Origin: Faucicola osloensis_C
GTDB lineage: Bacteria; Pseudomonadota; Gammaproteobacteria; Pseudomonadales; Moraxellaceae
DNA: 62,078 nt
Assembly (NCBI GenBank): GCA_019353055.1
Contig: JABAHL010000014.1
Span: 1 to 62,078, forward strand
Reading direction: 5' to 3'
Shown: positions 26,823-34,991 of the stretch, one piece after another
Layout of the letters: the number at the start of each line of letters is the position of its first letter
How positions within the stretch are numbered: the first letter of the stretch is position 1
Notes under the pieces: model-generated
Told to the model about the DNA's origin: nothing
The model's input: the letters and a program-made list of their open reading frames with translations, nothing else
Database searches by the model: none
Program-made: the position numbers and the translations under genes

Positions 26823-27722
26823 CTAAACTTTAGCAAAATACTTGGTCAACACTTCAAGACAGCGCGTCACCTTCGCAGGTTGTTGTTCATGCCGGGGTGT
26901 TACCGCATACAGCATATAACTTGGTAATTGGTAACCTGGCAATACTTCCACCAAATCGCCATTTGCCAATTCTTTTTGGATATCCAGTGACATGATGCGG
27001 GCAACGCCATGCCCTTCTTTGGCAAGGGTCGTGGCAAGCATAATGTTGTTGGTTTGAATACGCGTTGGCATACGCACGCGTGATTTTTTACCTGTTTCCA
27101 CATTGATCATATCAAATTGATTGGGATCTTTGATAAGGCTAATGCCAATCATATTGAGTTTGGCTAAATCTTTTGGCTCGGTCAATTTTTCATTTTGACG
27201 TAAAAAATGCGGTGAAGCCACCAGCAGCTGACGTATCTCAGTCAAAGGAAATGCCGATAAATTACTGTCATTAAGGTTTGGTGACATCCGAAGGGCGATA
27301 TCGATACGCTCTTCAATCAAGTCAACATACTGATTGTCCGCTTCAAAATGGATGGTTAAATCATCATGCGCCGAAATCCAAGTCGACAGCGCCGGTAAAA
27401 TATGATTCACACCCAATTCTGGCGTGGTCGCAATGCGCAAGTTCCCTGCTAACTCATCGCGTAATTGATTGACACGGATACGACCTTGTTCGGCTGCCGC
27501 AACCACATCTTTGGCACTCTCATAAAAACTAGTGCCTGCTTCTGTTAAGCTTAACTTACGAGTTGAGCGATGCAATAACACCACACCCATATCGTTTTCT
27601 AACGAGCGGATTTGTTGACTAACCGCACTTGTTGTTATGCCCAGTTCTTTTGCAGCACCACTAAATGAAGCATGACGTACAACACTTGCAAAAACCGCCA
27701 TGCCTCTTAAATTATCAAGCAT
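26823..27722 (-). CDS. LysR-family transcriptional regulator (CrgA/AaeR-like)
   Basis: 299 residues. N-terminal winged HTH: MLDNLRGMAVFASVVRHASF, then TTSAVSQQIRSLENDMGVVLL, with HRSTRKLSLTEAG, typical of the CrgA-type LysR group. The effector domain (LRIATTPELGVNHILP) follows. The target is unknown: the neighbours are unrelated and the upstream 228 bases lead directly into the 3' end of dnaX, so it is not divergent from a likely target. Confidence 0.9.
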   Translation of the reverse strand: MLDNLRGMAVFASVVRHASFSGAAKELGITTSAVSQQIRSLENDMGVVLLHRSTRKLSLTEAGTSFYESAKDVVAAAEQGRIRVNQLRDELAGNLRIATTPELGVNHILPALSTWISAHDDLTIHFEADNQYVDLIEERIDIALRMSPNLNDSNLSAFPLTEIRQLLVASPHFLRQNEKLTEPKDLAKLNMIGISLIKDPNQFDMINVETGKKSRVRMPTRIQTNNIMLATTLAKEGHGVARIMSLDIQKELANGDLVEVLPGYQLPSYMLYAVTPRHEQQPAKVTRCLEVLTKYFAKV

Positions 27723-27950
27723 ATTTCACCCAATTTTATCACTTAATCAAAGTCACTGTTAAAAGCTGATGTATTATACGTTATTAGCAAGATAAATTAA
27801 ACGACATCGGGATTTATTAACTAAAATTATTAATATTTTTTTCAACTATTTAATATTGTATTTTGTTGATTTTTTTAACAAATATTGATTTTCTTCAATT
27901 ATTTGTCTGTTAAAAAAGTAAACATTAGAATTTATATAAATTAAATTGAC

Positions 27951-30218
27951 TTATTGAATTAACTTAACAGAACTAATCGAGGCGTTTTGCTGCAACAGCG
28001 CCTGCGTAACTGCTTGTTGTTCAAGCTGGTGGGTAGCTTGTTGTAACGCTAGTTTTTCGCGGGCTTCTTGGAGTGCTTCTGGTTTTAATTTCTCTAGCGC
28101 TTGAAAATTGCTGGTCGACTCCGCCAAACGAATATCAATACCCTCAAAAAGCTGTCGAAGTTTTTGACAAAAATTATCAAAAGTTGCGGTATGGGTCAAA
28201 AAGCTTTGTTCAGTGACAAACTGGCTAATCCCATGAATCTCGCCCGTCATAACCCCACGTTTGGCAAGCACTAATTCATCATCATCGAGCCAGCCTTGCT
28301 CACGGGCATTAAACACCCAATAATCCCATTTGGCAGGTGTCCACTCGCCTTCAAGTGGTACATCAGTGGGTTTGAGCAATTCTAGTGGCGATATTTCAGC
28401 AATATCACTACCTTCTGCCCCGCTAGTGTATTGGGGATTGTCAACATTAACATTGACATTGGTAGCTACGGTGACTGGCGCTGACGCATTTTTTTTTATC
28501 GATGCGCTATCTTCTGTGACAATGCTAGGCGTGTTGCCAGACGCTGCAACGATGTCTGGCGCAGTAATTTCACGATGACTATCACTGGGTTGCACGTCAG
28601 ATAAGCGATTGGCAACGGCATCGTCTTTTATGGGTGGCGTTTGCTGTGTGGGGGTATTGAACGCGGCTTCATCGATAGCTATTAAATGGGTTTCATCAAA
28701 TGCCTGTTGTTCAGTGCCTTGTTGAATGCTTGCTTCAATGATTTGTTGAATGCTATCAACGTTTGACGCAGATTTGAGCAGATTGTCATCCGATAAGTTG
28801 TTATCATTCTGCGAGTGTGGCACTCGCTCTGCATCAATGTTATTGTCAGACGGTAGCGAGGCTGATGACTGAGACTGTGCTGCATCGCCAAAAAATGCGC
28901 TATTATCAGTTACCTGATTATTCGCTGCGTGATGTGAATAATTTGAGTCATCAGCGACAGTTACTTTTAAGCTATCTTCAGCCATCACTGAAGGCTTTGC
29001 ATCTTGCATGGATTCGCTAGGCGTTGTGTCGACAATTTTGAAATCAGGGCTTTGAGAATCAAGACTTTGAAAATCAGGACTTTGAGAATCAGGGTTATTA
29101 GCGATTGGCGGACGAAGCGGGATCTGATTAAGATGCAGTGGTTTGAACGCCATCAAGCGGAGCAAACACATCTCTAGCGCTTGCATCGGCGTATTGGCTA
29201 ATGCCAAGTTTTCACGGCTTTTTACCACAATGTCATAATATAGTTGCAATAGCTCTGCCGGTAACTGCTGAGCCAGTTGTTGCAATTGCTCACTTTGCTG
29301 GCGATTGATTTGCAAATCAAAATTTGGCAAGGCCTGCAAAATTGCCAATTGATGTAGCGTCTCAGCCAACCTGTCAAATACGGCTTTGGCATCCACCACC
29401 TGCTCACGCAGAAGCTGAATGGATTGCGTCAACTGCTGGGTATTTTGCTGATAAATATTGGCAAGGATAGCGATGACATCGGCTTGGTCAATTAAGCCAA
29501 GCATCTGGCGAATCACTGCATCTGTGACATTGCCATTGCCAAACGCAATGGCTTGATCAGTGAGTGACAACGCATCGCGCACGGAGCCTTTGGCACTGCT
29601 CGATAGCTGCCATAAGGCATCAGGCTCGTAGCTGATTTGCTCTTTGTTCAGAATCGTGCCAAGATATTCAGCTAACGCCACTTGCGGCAAAGGTCTGAGC
29701 ACAAATTGCAGACAACGCGAGATGATGGTAATGGGCAGTTTTTGTGGGTCTGTGGTCGCCAGCAGAAACTTCACATGCGCTGGCGGCTCTTCGAGGGTTT
29801 TTAGTAGCGCATTAAAACTATGCGTCGATAGCATATGCACTTCATCAATTAGATAGACTTTGTAGCGACCTTGGGTTGGTGCATACGGTACGTTGTCGAG
29901 TAATTCACGGGTATCTTCAACTTTGGTACGTGATGCCGCATCAATCTCAATCAAATCAATAAAGCGACCACTATCGATGGATTGGCATACCCCACATACG
30001 CCACAAGGCTCGCTTGTCACCCCTGTCTCACAGTTAAGGCATTTCGCCAAAATACGCGCAATGGTAGTTTTGCCGACGCCGCGCGTACCCGTAAATAGAT
30101 ACGCATGATGCAAGCGCTGGTTATGGATGGCATTGATTAATGCTTTGGACACATGTTCTTGTCCCAGCAGCTCATGGAAGTTTTTTGGACGATATTTGCG
30201 TGCTAGGACTTGATACAT
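27951..30218 (-). CDS. dnaX: DNA polymerase III subunits gamma and tau
   Basis: 755 residues (tau). It is the ATPase of the clamp loader and connects polymerase cores and helicase. Domain I has Walker A GTRGVGKTTIARILAK (about 44), the zinc module with Cys in CLNCETG and CGVCGVC, Walker B LIDEVHMLS and sensor ISRCLQF. Domain III ends near 370. A long Asp/Ser/Gln-rich linker (about 375-620) contains a 15-bp repeat and an A9 run at codons 574-577. The tau C-terminal domain (EWTPAKWDYWVFNAREQGW) follows. ATG 30218 has no clear Shine-Dalgarno. The gene is followed on the same strand by an AT-rich spacer. Confidence 0.95.
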   Translation of the reverse strand: MYQVLARKYRPKNFHELLGQEHVSKALINAIHNQRLHHAYLFTGTRGVGKTTIARILAKCLNCETGVTSEPCGVCGVCQSIDSGRFIDLIEIDAASRTKVEDTRELLDNVPYAPTQGRYKVYLIDEVHMLSTHSFNALLKTLEEPPAHVKFLLATTDPQKLPITIISRCLQFVLRPLPQVALAEYLGTILNKEQISYEPDALWQLSSSAKGSVRDALSLTDQAIAFGNGNVTDAVIRQMLGLIDQADVIAILANIYQQNTQQLTQSIQLLREQVVDAKAVFDRLAETLHQLAILQALPNFDLQINRQQSEQLQQLAQQLPAELLQLYYDIVVKSRENLALANTPMQALEMCLLRLMAFKPLHLNQIPLRPPIANNPDSQSPDFQSLDSQSPDFKIVDTTPSESMQDAKPSVMAEDSLKVTVADDSNYSHHAANNQVTDNSAFFGDAAQSQSSASLPSDNNIDAERVPHSQNDNNLSDDNLLKSASNVDSIQQIIEASIQQGTEQQAFDETHLIAIDEAAFNTPTQQTPPIKDDAVANRLSDVQPSDSHREITAPDIVAASGNTPSIVTEDSASIKKNASAPVTVATNVNVNVDNPQYTSGAEGSDIAEISPLELLKPTDVPLEGEWTPAKWDYWVFNAREQGWLDDDELVLAKRGVMTGEIHGISQFVTEQSFLTHTATFDNFCQKLRQLFEGIDIRLAESTSNFQALEKLKPEALQEAREKLALQQATHQLEQQAVTQALLQQNASISSVKLIQ
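28489..28497 (-). promoter_or_regulatory. A9 slippage site in dnaX (candidate gamma-producing signal)
   Basis: On the coding strand codons 574-577 read ATA AAA AAA AAT, a run of nine A. A -1 shift or an extra A reaches a stop after 13 more codons past the Lys run (product about 590 residues); loss of one A stops after nine codons (about 583). Either keeps domains I-III and drops the tau tail. Slippage at an A9 run makes gamma in Thermus thermophilus; use here is inferred. Confidence 0.5.
29042..29100. repeat. 15-bp tandem repeat in the dnaX linker
   Basis: Four units starting AATCAGGGCTTTGAG, then AATCAAGACTTTGAA, AATCAGGACTTTGAG and a partial AATCAGGG. In protein these code the five-residue pattern SQSPD/FQSLD/SQSPD. 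It is in frame, so the unit number can vary without breaking tau. Confidence 0.8.
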
Positions 30219-30281
30219 GGTTATGGATACATGACAACAAAAACGTTAAAAAGAAATAACCTTAACCCGCTAGTGGTAAAA

Positions 30282-30620
30282 CTAAACCGCTGGGCTATTG
30301 GCTTCAATTAGGGGTTGTAATTCACCGTCTTGGAACATTTGATAGATGATATCACTGCCGCCAATCAGCTCACCTGCCACCCATAATTGTGGGAAAGTTG
30401 GCCAGTTAGCAATCTGTGGCAAAGTTGCACGGATTTCTGGGTTTTCAAGAATGTTGACAAACGCAAATGGGCGACCAATTTGGGTTAGTACATCCACCGC
30501 ACGCGCAGAAAAACCGCATTGTGGGAACTGTGGCGTGCCTTTCATATAAAGCAATACGCTGTGTTGAGCGATTTGGTCACGGATGGTTTGTTCGATGTCA
30601 GTTTGGTTCATATCAGTCAT
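30282..30620 (-). CDS. grxD: Monothiol glutaredoxin GrxD (CGFS type)
   Basis: 112 residues. The single-Cys motif CGFS lies in TPQFPQCGFSARAVD (about residue 35), with the glutathione-binding WPTFPQLWVAGELIGGSDI motif. These proteins bind a glutathione-ligated [2Fe-2S] cluster as a dimer and pass it to target proteins in Fe-S biogenesis. ATG has AAAGGAATTTCAT upstream. Located 60 bases downstream of dnaX start on the same strand (transcribed before dnaX), so the two could be co-transcribed. Confidence 0.95.
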   Translation of the reverse strand: MTDMNQTDIEQTIRDQIAQHSVLLYMKGTPQFPQCGFSARAVDVLTQIGRPFAFVNILENPEIRATLPQIANWPTFPQLWVAGELIGGSDIIYQMFQDGELQPLIEANSPAV

Positions 30621-30791
30621 ATGAAATTCCTTTGTCAGGCCCTTTAAAGTAGAGCGCTATCTTCACAGCTAGAATTTGACTCACTAATAATGAGTGCAGG
30701 GTTGCTATTATACGCTATAATGGTTATCGAAAGTAAGCATTCAAGATGCCTACCCAAAAAAAGTCAGCAGCAAAACCACCTACAAATTCCA

Positions 30792-31292
30792 TTAATTTGA
30801 TGAAGTCACTTGTTCAAGCAACACCACGCAGCTTACCATAATCCCTTCTTGACGACCGGTAAACCCAAGCTTCTCAGTCGTGGTGGCTTTGACGCTGATT
30901 TGGTCAACCGCGCAGCCCATGACACCGGCAATACGCGATTGAATCTCGGCACGATAAGGCAATAGTTTTGGACGCTCCGCCATGATAGTGATGTCGGCAT
31001 TGATAAGCGTAAAGCCTTTTGATTGGATAAATTGGTACACTTGGTTTAGCAAAATAGTCGAATCTATATTGCGAAACCGCTCATCAGTATCTGGGAAAAA
31101 CTGCCCAATATCGCCCAGTGCCAATGCACCAAGCAACGCATCACACAACGCATGTAACACCACATCGCCATCAGAATGCGCAAGCAAACTGTGGGTATGG
31201 GGAATTTGTACCCCGCCTAATGTTATAAATTGGTTTTCTGTGCCGTCGTTGACAAAGGCATGGACATCGATACCCTGACCGATTCTTATCAT
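30792..31292 (-). CDS. ispF: 2-C-methyl-D-erythritol 2,4-cyclodiphosphate synthase
   Basis: 166 residues, the usual length. It cyclises CDP-methylerythritol 2-phosphate in the MEP isoprenoid pathway. Zinc ligands: GIDVHAF (Asp, His) at residues 8-14 and the later His in SDGDVVLHALCDALLGA. The KATTTEKLGFTGRQEG motif near the C-terminus binds CMP. ATG has ATAGGATTAACC upstream. No ispD is adjacent. Confidence 0.95.
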   Translation of the reverse strand: MIRIGQGIDVHAFVNDGTENQFITLGGVQIPHTHSLLAHSDGDVVLHALCDALLGALALGDIGQFFPDTDERFRNIDSTILLNQVYQFIQSKGFTLINADITIMAERPKLLPYRAEIQSRIAGVMGCAVDQISVKATTTEKLGFTGRQEGIMVSCVVLLEQVTSSN

Positions 31293-31435
31293 GGTTAATC
31301 CTATTTTTTTATCTTGCTGTCGTGATTTTGGGGAGCTATTGTGTTTGGTTTAGTGGTGTCTATTTTAACATTAATTGTTTTAATGGACTCTATTTTAACG
31401 GTTAAAGCATGATTTACAAGTAGTTAAGCTGCCTT

Positions 31436-31515
31436 AAATAACAGCTTTGAATAACAGCTTAGAATAAAAACTTTGGATAACGACTTTGAATAAAAACTTG
31501 GCATAACCAGCTGCT
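31436..31515. repeat. 13-nt degenerate tandem repeat upstream of ispF
   Basis: Units AATAACAGCTTTG, AATAACAGCTTAG, AATAAAAACTTTGG, ATAACGACTTTG, AATAAAAACTTGGC, ATAACCAGCTGC. The core CTTTGAATAA resembles the dnaX linker repeat and that at 41503. Confidence 0.65.
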
Positions 31516-31608
31516 ATCACTGCTTGAATTAAAAATTGGCTGTCAAACGAGATTTACCCTATAACGTCTAAAAAAATTGATAAATCCTAGTAAATTGCTA
31601 TGGTATTT

Positions 31609-31630
31609 TATTATATAACGTTATATAATA
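31609..31630. promoter_or_regulatory. Perfect 22-bp AT palindrome, candidate operator
   Basis: The left arm TATTATATAAC at 31609-31619 is followed at once by its exact reverse complement to 31630. It sits just downstream of a TTGATA/TATGGT promoter-like pair and upstream of a hairpin and small ORF, where a repressor would block a transcript running right. Confidence 0.4.
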
Positions 31631-31640
31631 TAAAAATAAA

Positions 31641-31665
31641 CCCATCAAGTGGGGAACTTGATGGG
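31641..31665. repeat. Nine-pair hairpin before the small ORF
   Basis: CCCATCAAG (31641-31649) and CTTGATGGG (31657-31665) with loop TGGGGAA. In the minus direction it runs into TTTATTTTT, so it can act as a terminator leftward; on the plus strand it would hide the GGGGAA ribosome site in its loop. Confidence 0.6.
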
Positions 31666-31849
31666 AGTGGGTAATGCACTACTTGTTTTTATTTTTATTG
31701 TTTCTTTCTTCTTCTTTGTTTTACTGATGTTAGCCATAATGCCAAATTATGGCTTTTTTATTTTTATCGTTTTTTATTTTGTTTTTTATATTATTGATTC
31801 TGTCTTATTAATATCGTCGTCAACAAAGTTTGTATTTATGTCGTTATGA
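31661..31849 (+). CDS. Candidate small hydrophobic protein (doubtful)
   Basis: 62 residues from ATG 31661, with GGGGAA seven bases upstream. It is almost all Phe/Ile/Val/Leu (LLVFIFIVSFFFFVLLMLAIM, then FFIFIVFYFVFYII), two membrane segments. A second frame in the same transcript, ATG 31673 with GGGAGTGG before it, codes a 17-residue peptide starting MHYLFLFLLFL. A terminator-like hairpin at 31732 lies inside the longer frame, which argues for the shorter one or for a non-coding RNA. T-rich DNA can give such frames by chance. Confidence 0.22.
   Translation: MGVGNALLVFIFIVSFFFFVLLMLAIMPNYGFFIFIVFYFVFYIIDSVLLISSSTKFVFMSL
31732..31759 (+). terminator. Terminator-like hairpin on the plus strand
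   Basis: AGCCATAAT (31732-31740) / ATTATGGCT (31746-31754) with loop GCCAA, then TTTTT. No conventional plus-strand gene precedes it, which implies a small transcript starting near 31600. Confidence 0.65.
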
Positions 31850-32021
31850 ATTTATTTTAGCGGATTTTCGCCTGTGCTCCATGTGCTCTTTGTTATAAAT
31901 TGTTAAATTAAGTTTCTTTAGTGGCCTTAATAAAACTATTAATATTAATTTTGCATCTTTGCTTTTATCATATTTTTTTATCTTTAATTTTTAATGACAG
32001 ACCAGCCGAATGATAGGCAAT

Positions 32022-32052
32022 AAAAAACGGCTTAAAATTTAAGCCGTTTTTT
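32022..32052 (-). terminator. Terminator of ndk
   Basis: AAAAAACGGCTTAAA / TTTAAGCCGTTTTTT, a long self-complementary stem 12 bases past the ndk stop. Confidence 0.85.
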
Positions 32053-32064
32053 GTCGTTTCAGGA

Positions 32065-32496
32065 TTAACGCGTACGTGGGCAAACTTCATTGTCATTGAA
32101 AAAATAGCTGATTTCACGGGCTGCAGATGTGGTTGAGTCTGAACCGTGAACCGCGTTTTCATCGATGCTATTAGCAAAGTCACGACGGATAGTGCCTTCA
32201 GCGGCGTCTTTTGGGTTGGTAGCGCCCATGATTTCACGGTGGTGAGCCACTGCATTTTCCCCTTCAAGTACTGATACGACCACTGGACCTGAAGTCATGA
32301 AAGAGACTAAATCATTGTAAAACGGACGCTCTTTGTGCTCAGCATAGAAACCGCCCGCCTTTTCGTTGTCTAAATGCAACATTTTTGCTGCCACAATTTT
32401 TAAGCCTGCTTTTTCAAAACGGCTGTAGATTTCGCCAATGTGGTTGCCGGCAACTGCGTCAGGTTTGATAATTGATAACGTACGTTCAATGGCCAT
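32065..32496 (-). CDS. ndk: Nucleoside diphosphate kinase
   Basis: 143 residues, standard length. It balances nucleoside triphosphates by ping-pong phosphate transfer through the active-site His in NAVHGSDS (about 117). N-terminus MAIERTLSIIKPDAV and the GATNPKDAAEGTIRRDF loop are typical. ATG has AAAGGAATTTAAC upstream. Confidence 0.97.
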   Translation of the reverse strand: MAIERTLSIIKPDAVAGNHIGEIYSRFEKAGLKIVAAKMLHLDNEKAGGFYAEHKERPFYNDLVSFMTSGPVVVSVLEGENAVAHHREIMGATNPKDAAEGTIRRDFANSIDENAVHGSDSTTSAAREISYFFNDNEVCPRTR

Positions 32497-32788
32497 GTTA
32501 AATTCCTTTAAAATTGAAGGGAAGTAGATTTTAAGTGTGAGAAACTGTAAAAACAGTCCTTACCCTGCCCGATGGCTCTGTCAAATCGCGATTTGAATAA
32601 GCACGGGGTGCTGTTCTTAGTTGCCTATTATAATGATATTGCGGGCAAAAACTAGTTTAATTCATCACTGTTAAGTCGAAATTGCGAGAATATCAAGTTG
32701 AACAAGTTTTCTGTAATAAATGGCGGATATATTCTGTGATACGCAACTATGGTATAATAACCAATAGCTTAAATTTTCTCTCAATGGT

Positions 32789-33601
32789 ATGACGCTCTCA
32801 AATATCACAAAAACACAAGCGGTTGTGGTAAGCCTATGCTTGGCGCTATTATTGGTGGCAAGTATCGGTTTGGCACGTCATTTTACTGCCAAAGCCGTCC
32901 CAGATTGTCAGCGCAAAAACCAGCCGTTCGACTATAGTATCTGTGAGCTTGATGCTAAAAACGCGGCGAATTTTTCACTACAGTGGCAAAATCCCTCGTC
33001 CACGAACCAACTACTCCTCACCTTCAATACTCTGCGCGATTATTTGGCAAGCCAGCAACCTGCCAAAACCTTGTTGTTTGCGATGAATGCAGGGATGTAC
33101 GATGGCAATTTTGCGCCGATTGGGTATACGGTCATCAATCGCAAGCAAATCCGAGCCCTAAATCTCAAGCAAGGCGGCGGCAACTTTCACTTAATGCCCA
33201 ACGGGGTATTTTGGCAAGACCGTCAAGGTTTTTATATCACTGAAAGTCAAAACATGGCAAAAAAACTGGCAAGCGGCGCAAAACCGATTTTTGCCACCCA
33301 ATCTGGACCCATGCTGGTCATCGATGGTAATATCCATCCGGCATTTGATGCCAATAGTACCTCGAGAAAATACCGCAATGGTGTTGGCGTGTGTGGTGGC
33401 AATCCTAGCCGCGTCAAATTTGTGATAAGTGATACCCCTGTCAGCTTTTATGAGTTTGCCGATTTATTCAAATCGCAATTGGGCTGTGACAATGCGTTGT
33501 TTTTGGATGGCGGTAGTGCCTCGGCATTGTATAGTCAGACGCTGTCACGCAATGACAATAAATATATGGGTGTGATGATTGCGGTGACACAAGACAAATA
33601 A
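32789..33601 (+). CDS. Membrane-anchored phosphodiester glycosidase (NAGPA/DUF2233-like) domain protein
   Basis: 270 residues. A hydrophobic helix at 8-28 (VVVSLCLALLLVASIGLA) is a signal or anchor, so the rest faces the periplasm. The body (FAMNAGMYDGNFAPIGYTV, then NFHLMPNGVFW, ATQSGPMLVIDG, and LFLDGGSASALYS) matches the NAGPA/phosphodiester glycosidase domain (PF09992, YigE-like). Such proteins cleave glycosyl phosphodiesters in some cases, but the bacterial substrate is generally unknown. ATG 32789 has no strong ribosome site. It stands alone before a tRNA gene. Confidence 0.82.
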   Translation: MTLSNITKTQAVVVSLCLALLLVASIGLARHFTAKAVPDCQRKNQPFDYSICELDAKNAANFSLQWQNPSSTNQLLLTFNTLRDYLASQQPAKTLLFAMNAGMYDGNFAPIGYTVINRKQIRALNLKQGGGNFHLMPNGVFWQDRQGFYITESQNMAKKLASGAKPIFATQSGPMLVIDGNIHPAFDANSTSRKYRNGVGVCGGNPSRVKFVISDTPVSFYEFADLFKSQLGCDNALFLDGGSASALYSQTLSRNDNKYMGVMIAVTQDK

Positions 33602-33751
33602 TGCGTATTCGGTGAGACAAGTTTATGCTGATTTAATCAGCATTTTGCATAAAATTATCCATTTCCACATTGCAAAAATAATTTTTTAAGGTATTATAAT
33701 CAGCCTAGTTTTGACAAATTTGCTTGGCAATATTTGTGATACTACCCTTTC

Positions 33752-33828
33752 GGGCCTATAGCTCAGTTGGTTAGAGCAGAGGACTCATAATCCTTTGGTC
33801 CACAGTTCAAGTCTGTGTGGGCCCACCA
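33752..33828 (+). tRNA. tRNA with CAU anticodon, probably tRNA-Ile2 (lysidine type)
   Basis: 77 bases with cloverleaf: acceptor GGGCCTA/TGGGCCC, D-arm GCTCAGTTGGTTAGAGC, anticodon arm GGACTCATAATCC, T-arm with GTTCAAGTC and encoded CCA. The anticodon CAT would be called Met by default. However C4-G69 and C5-G68 in the acceptor and the ACTCATAATCC...TTGGTC context are those of the tRNA-Ile(CAU) recognised by TilS, unlike elongator Met. I favour Ile2. Confidence 0.93.
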
Positions 33829-33836
33829 TATAAAAC

Positions 33837-33872
33837 AACCACTTAGGTGCATTAGACCTCAGTGGTTTTTTA
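33837..33872 (+). terminator. Terminator after the tRNA gene
   Basis: AACCACT (33837-33843) pairs with AGTGGTT (33861-33867), with an inner AGGT/ACCT pairing, and is followed by T5 and more T. Confidence 0.8.
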
Positions 33873-34119
33873 TTTTTTGGATTGTAATAATCAAACAGCA
33901 AATAGCGTCAATCCCTATTTTGAAGCCATACTTTCAAATCTACACTCATGTCATTGGGTTTTGACTATTACTTGGTCTTGACTGTTTGAATCAATCCCCC
34001 AATCCCTGCCTAATTTTATATAAACCCTTGTTTTATATTGAATTATTTTTGTTAGTAGTTAATACTTTCAAGGAAAACGTCTTTACATTCATTGTAGATA
34101 AGTTATAATAAAAACAATA

Positions 34120-34135
34120 CGACTGGTCTATTTTT
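34120..34135. promoter_or_regulatory. Operator-like site at the tetR promoter
   Basis: CGACTGGTCTATTTTT begins 10 bases after a TATAAT (34105-34110) paired with TTTACA (34083-34088, 16-base spacer). The same CGACTGGTCTATT occurs, as a more complete palindrome, at 36243-36261 (minus reading). The position at or just after the start point suits autorepression by the TetR-family protein at 34158. Confidence 0.6.
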
Positions 34136-34157
34136 TATAATAGTGTGCACAATAACT

Positions 34158-34766
34158 ATGGAGCTTGCCCCTATCAAGAAGTCTGAAGCAAAACGCTTAC
34201 ACATTCTTAACACCAGTTCTGACCTGATTTTGCATAAAGGTTTTAGCGGTGTTGGATTACAAGAAATTCTACAAAGCTGCGAGATTCCTAAAGGTTCATT
34301 TTATCATTACTTCAAATCTAAAGAGTCTTTCGGCTGTGAATTGGTACAGTATTATGTAGATAATTACCAACGCCGTTTAGATGAACTATGGCGTAGCGAC
34401 CAATCCGCTTATCAAAAACTAATCAGGTATTTTAACCTATGGATTGAAGATCCTAATGCGCCATGTAGTTGGGCAGATAGCTGTTTAATTGTAAAACTTG
34501 CTGCAGAAGTCGCTGACCTATCTGAAGATATGCGCGCTATTATGTCCGATGGCGTCGATAAGGTAATCCAGCGGATTGCTGAGGTCATCGTTTTGGGCAA
34601 GCAAGATGGGTCTATCCAAGCAGAGACTGATGCCTTGACGGTAGCCCAAGTGACTTACCAAATGTGGGTGGGCGCGGCGTTATTAAGTAAGCTGCGAAAA
34701 GATAAAACACCATTACATCAAGCCTTAAAAGCGACGGCGTTTTTATTAAAAAGTGGAAAGTCTTAA
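34158..34766 (+). CDS. TetR-family regulator (NemR/AcuR-like, TetR_C_16 type)
   Basis: 202 residues from ATG 34158 (GTG 34143 is an in-frame alternative). HTH: LILHKGFSGVGLQEILQSC then PKGSFYHYFKSKESF. The ligand domain has the PCSWADSCLIVKLAAEVAD motif with a Cys at the place conserved in this group, where NemR-like repressors sense electrophiles through cysteine. The operator copies at 34120 and 36243 contain TAGACC/GGTCTA halves like NemR boxes. The DJ-1, DUF1330, monooxygenase and oxidoreductase genes next to it fit an electrophile or quinone stress response. Function inferred from context. Confidence 0.88.
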   Translation: MELAPIKKSEAKRLHILNTSSDLILHKGFSGVGLQEILQSCEIPKGSFYHYFKSKESFGCELVQYYVDNYQRRLDELWRSDQSAYQKLIRYFNLWIEDPNAPCSWADSCLIVKLAAEVADLSEDMRAIMSDGVDKVIQRIAEVIVLGKQDGSIQAETDALTVAQVTYQMWVGAALLSKLRKDKTPLHQALKATAFLLKSGKS

Positions 34767-34769
34767 CAG

Positions 34770-34849
34770 TTAGCTTTGCTAGCTTCACCTCACTAACTTA
34801 ACCTTAGTAAATTAGCTTCACTAACTTAGTTTTACTACCTTAGCTTCAC
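34770..34849. repeat. Degenerate TTAGCTTCACTAACTTAG repeats after tetR
   Basis: Imperfect repeats of TTAGCTT(C)AC and ACTAACTTA units starting at the tetR stop codon. A separate hairpin follows at 34875. Confidence 0.55.
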
Positions 34850-34874
34850 GACAATGATAGCCGCGAAAATTGTA

Positions 34875-34911
34875 ATAGCAGCCCAATCATTATTTATGAC
34901 TGGGCTGCTAT
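34875..34911. repeat. Eleven-pair hairpin between tetR and the convergent DUF1330 gene
   Basis: ATAGCAGCCCA (34875-34885) and TGGGCTGCTAT (34901-34911), loop of 15. No T-run on either side; probably slows or ends transcription from the convergent genes. Confidence 0.6.
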
Positions 34912-34991
34912 GACATTAATTTGATAACAACGCGTATCACTCATGTACTAACTTTTAGGTTAGCTAGTACATCTGATAGCAGTGCTTTTTC

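Larger units (their letters stand above)
31293..32021. other. Long intergenic region between ispF and ndk
   Basis: Over 700 bases with no conventional gene. In order it holds the 13-nt repeats (31436-31515), a possible promoter (TTGATA near 31577 and TATGGT near 31599), a perfect 22-bp palindrome (31609-31630), a nine-pair hairpin (31641-31665), a small hydrophobic reading frame (31661-31849) and a plus-strand terminator-like hairpin (31732-31759). From 31860 to 32020 nothing is recognised. Confidence 0.5.
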
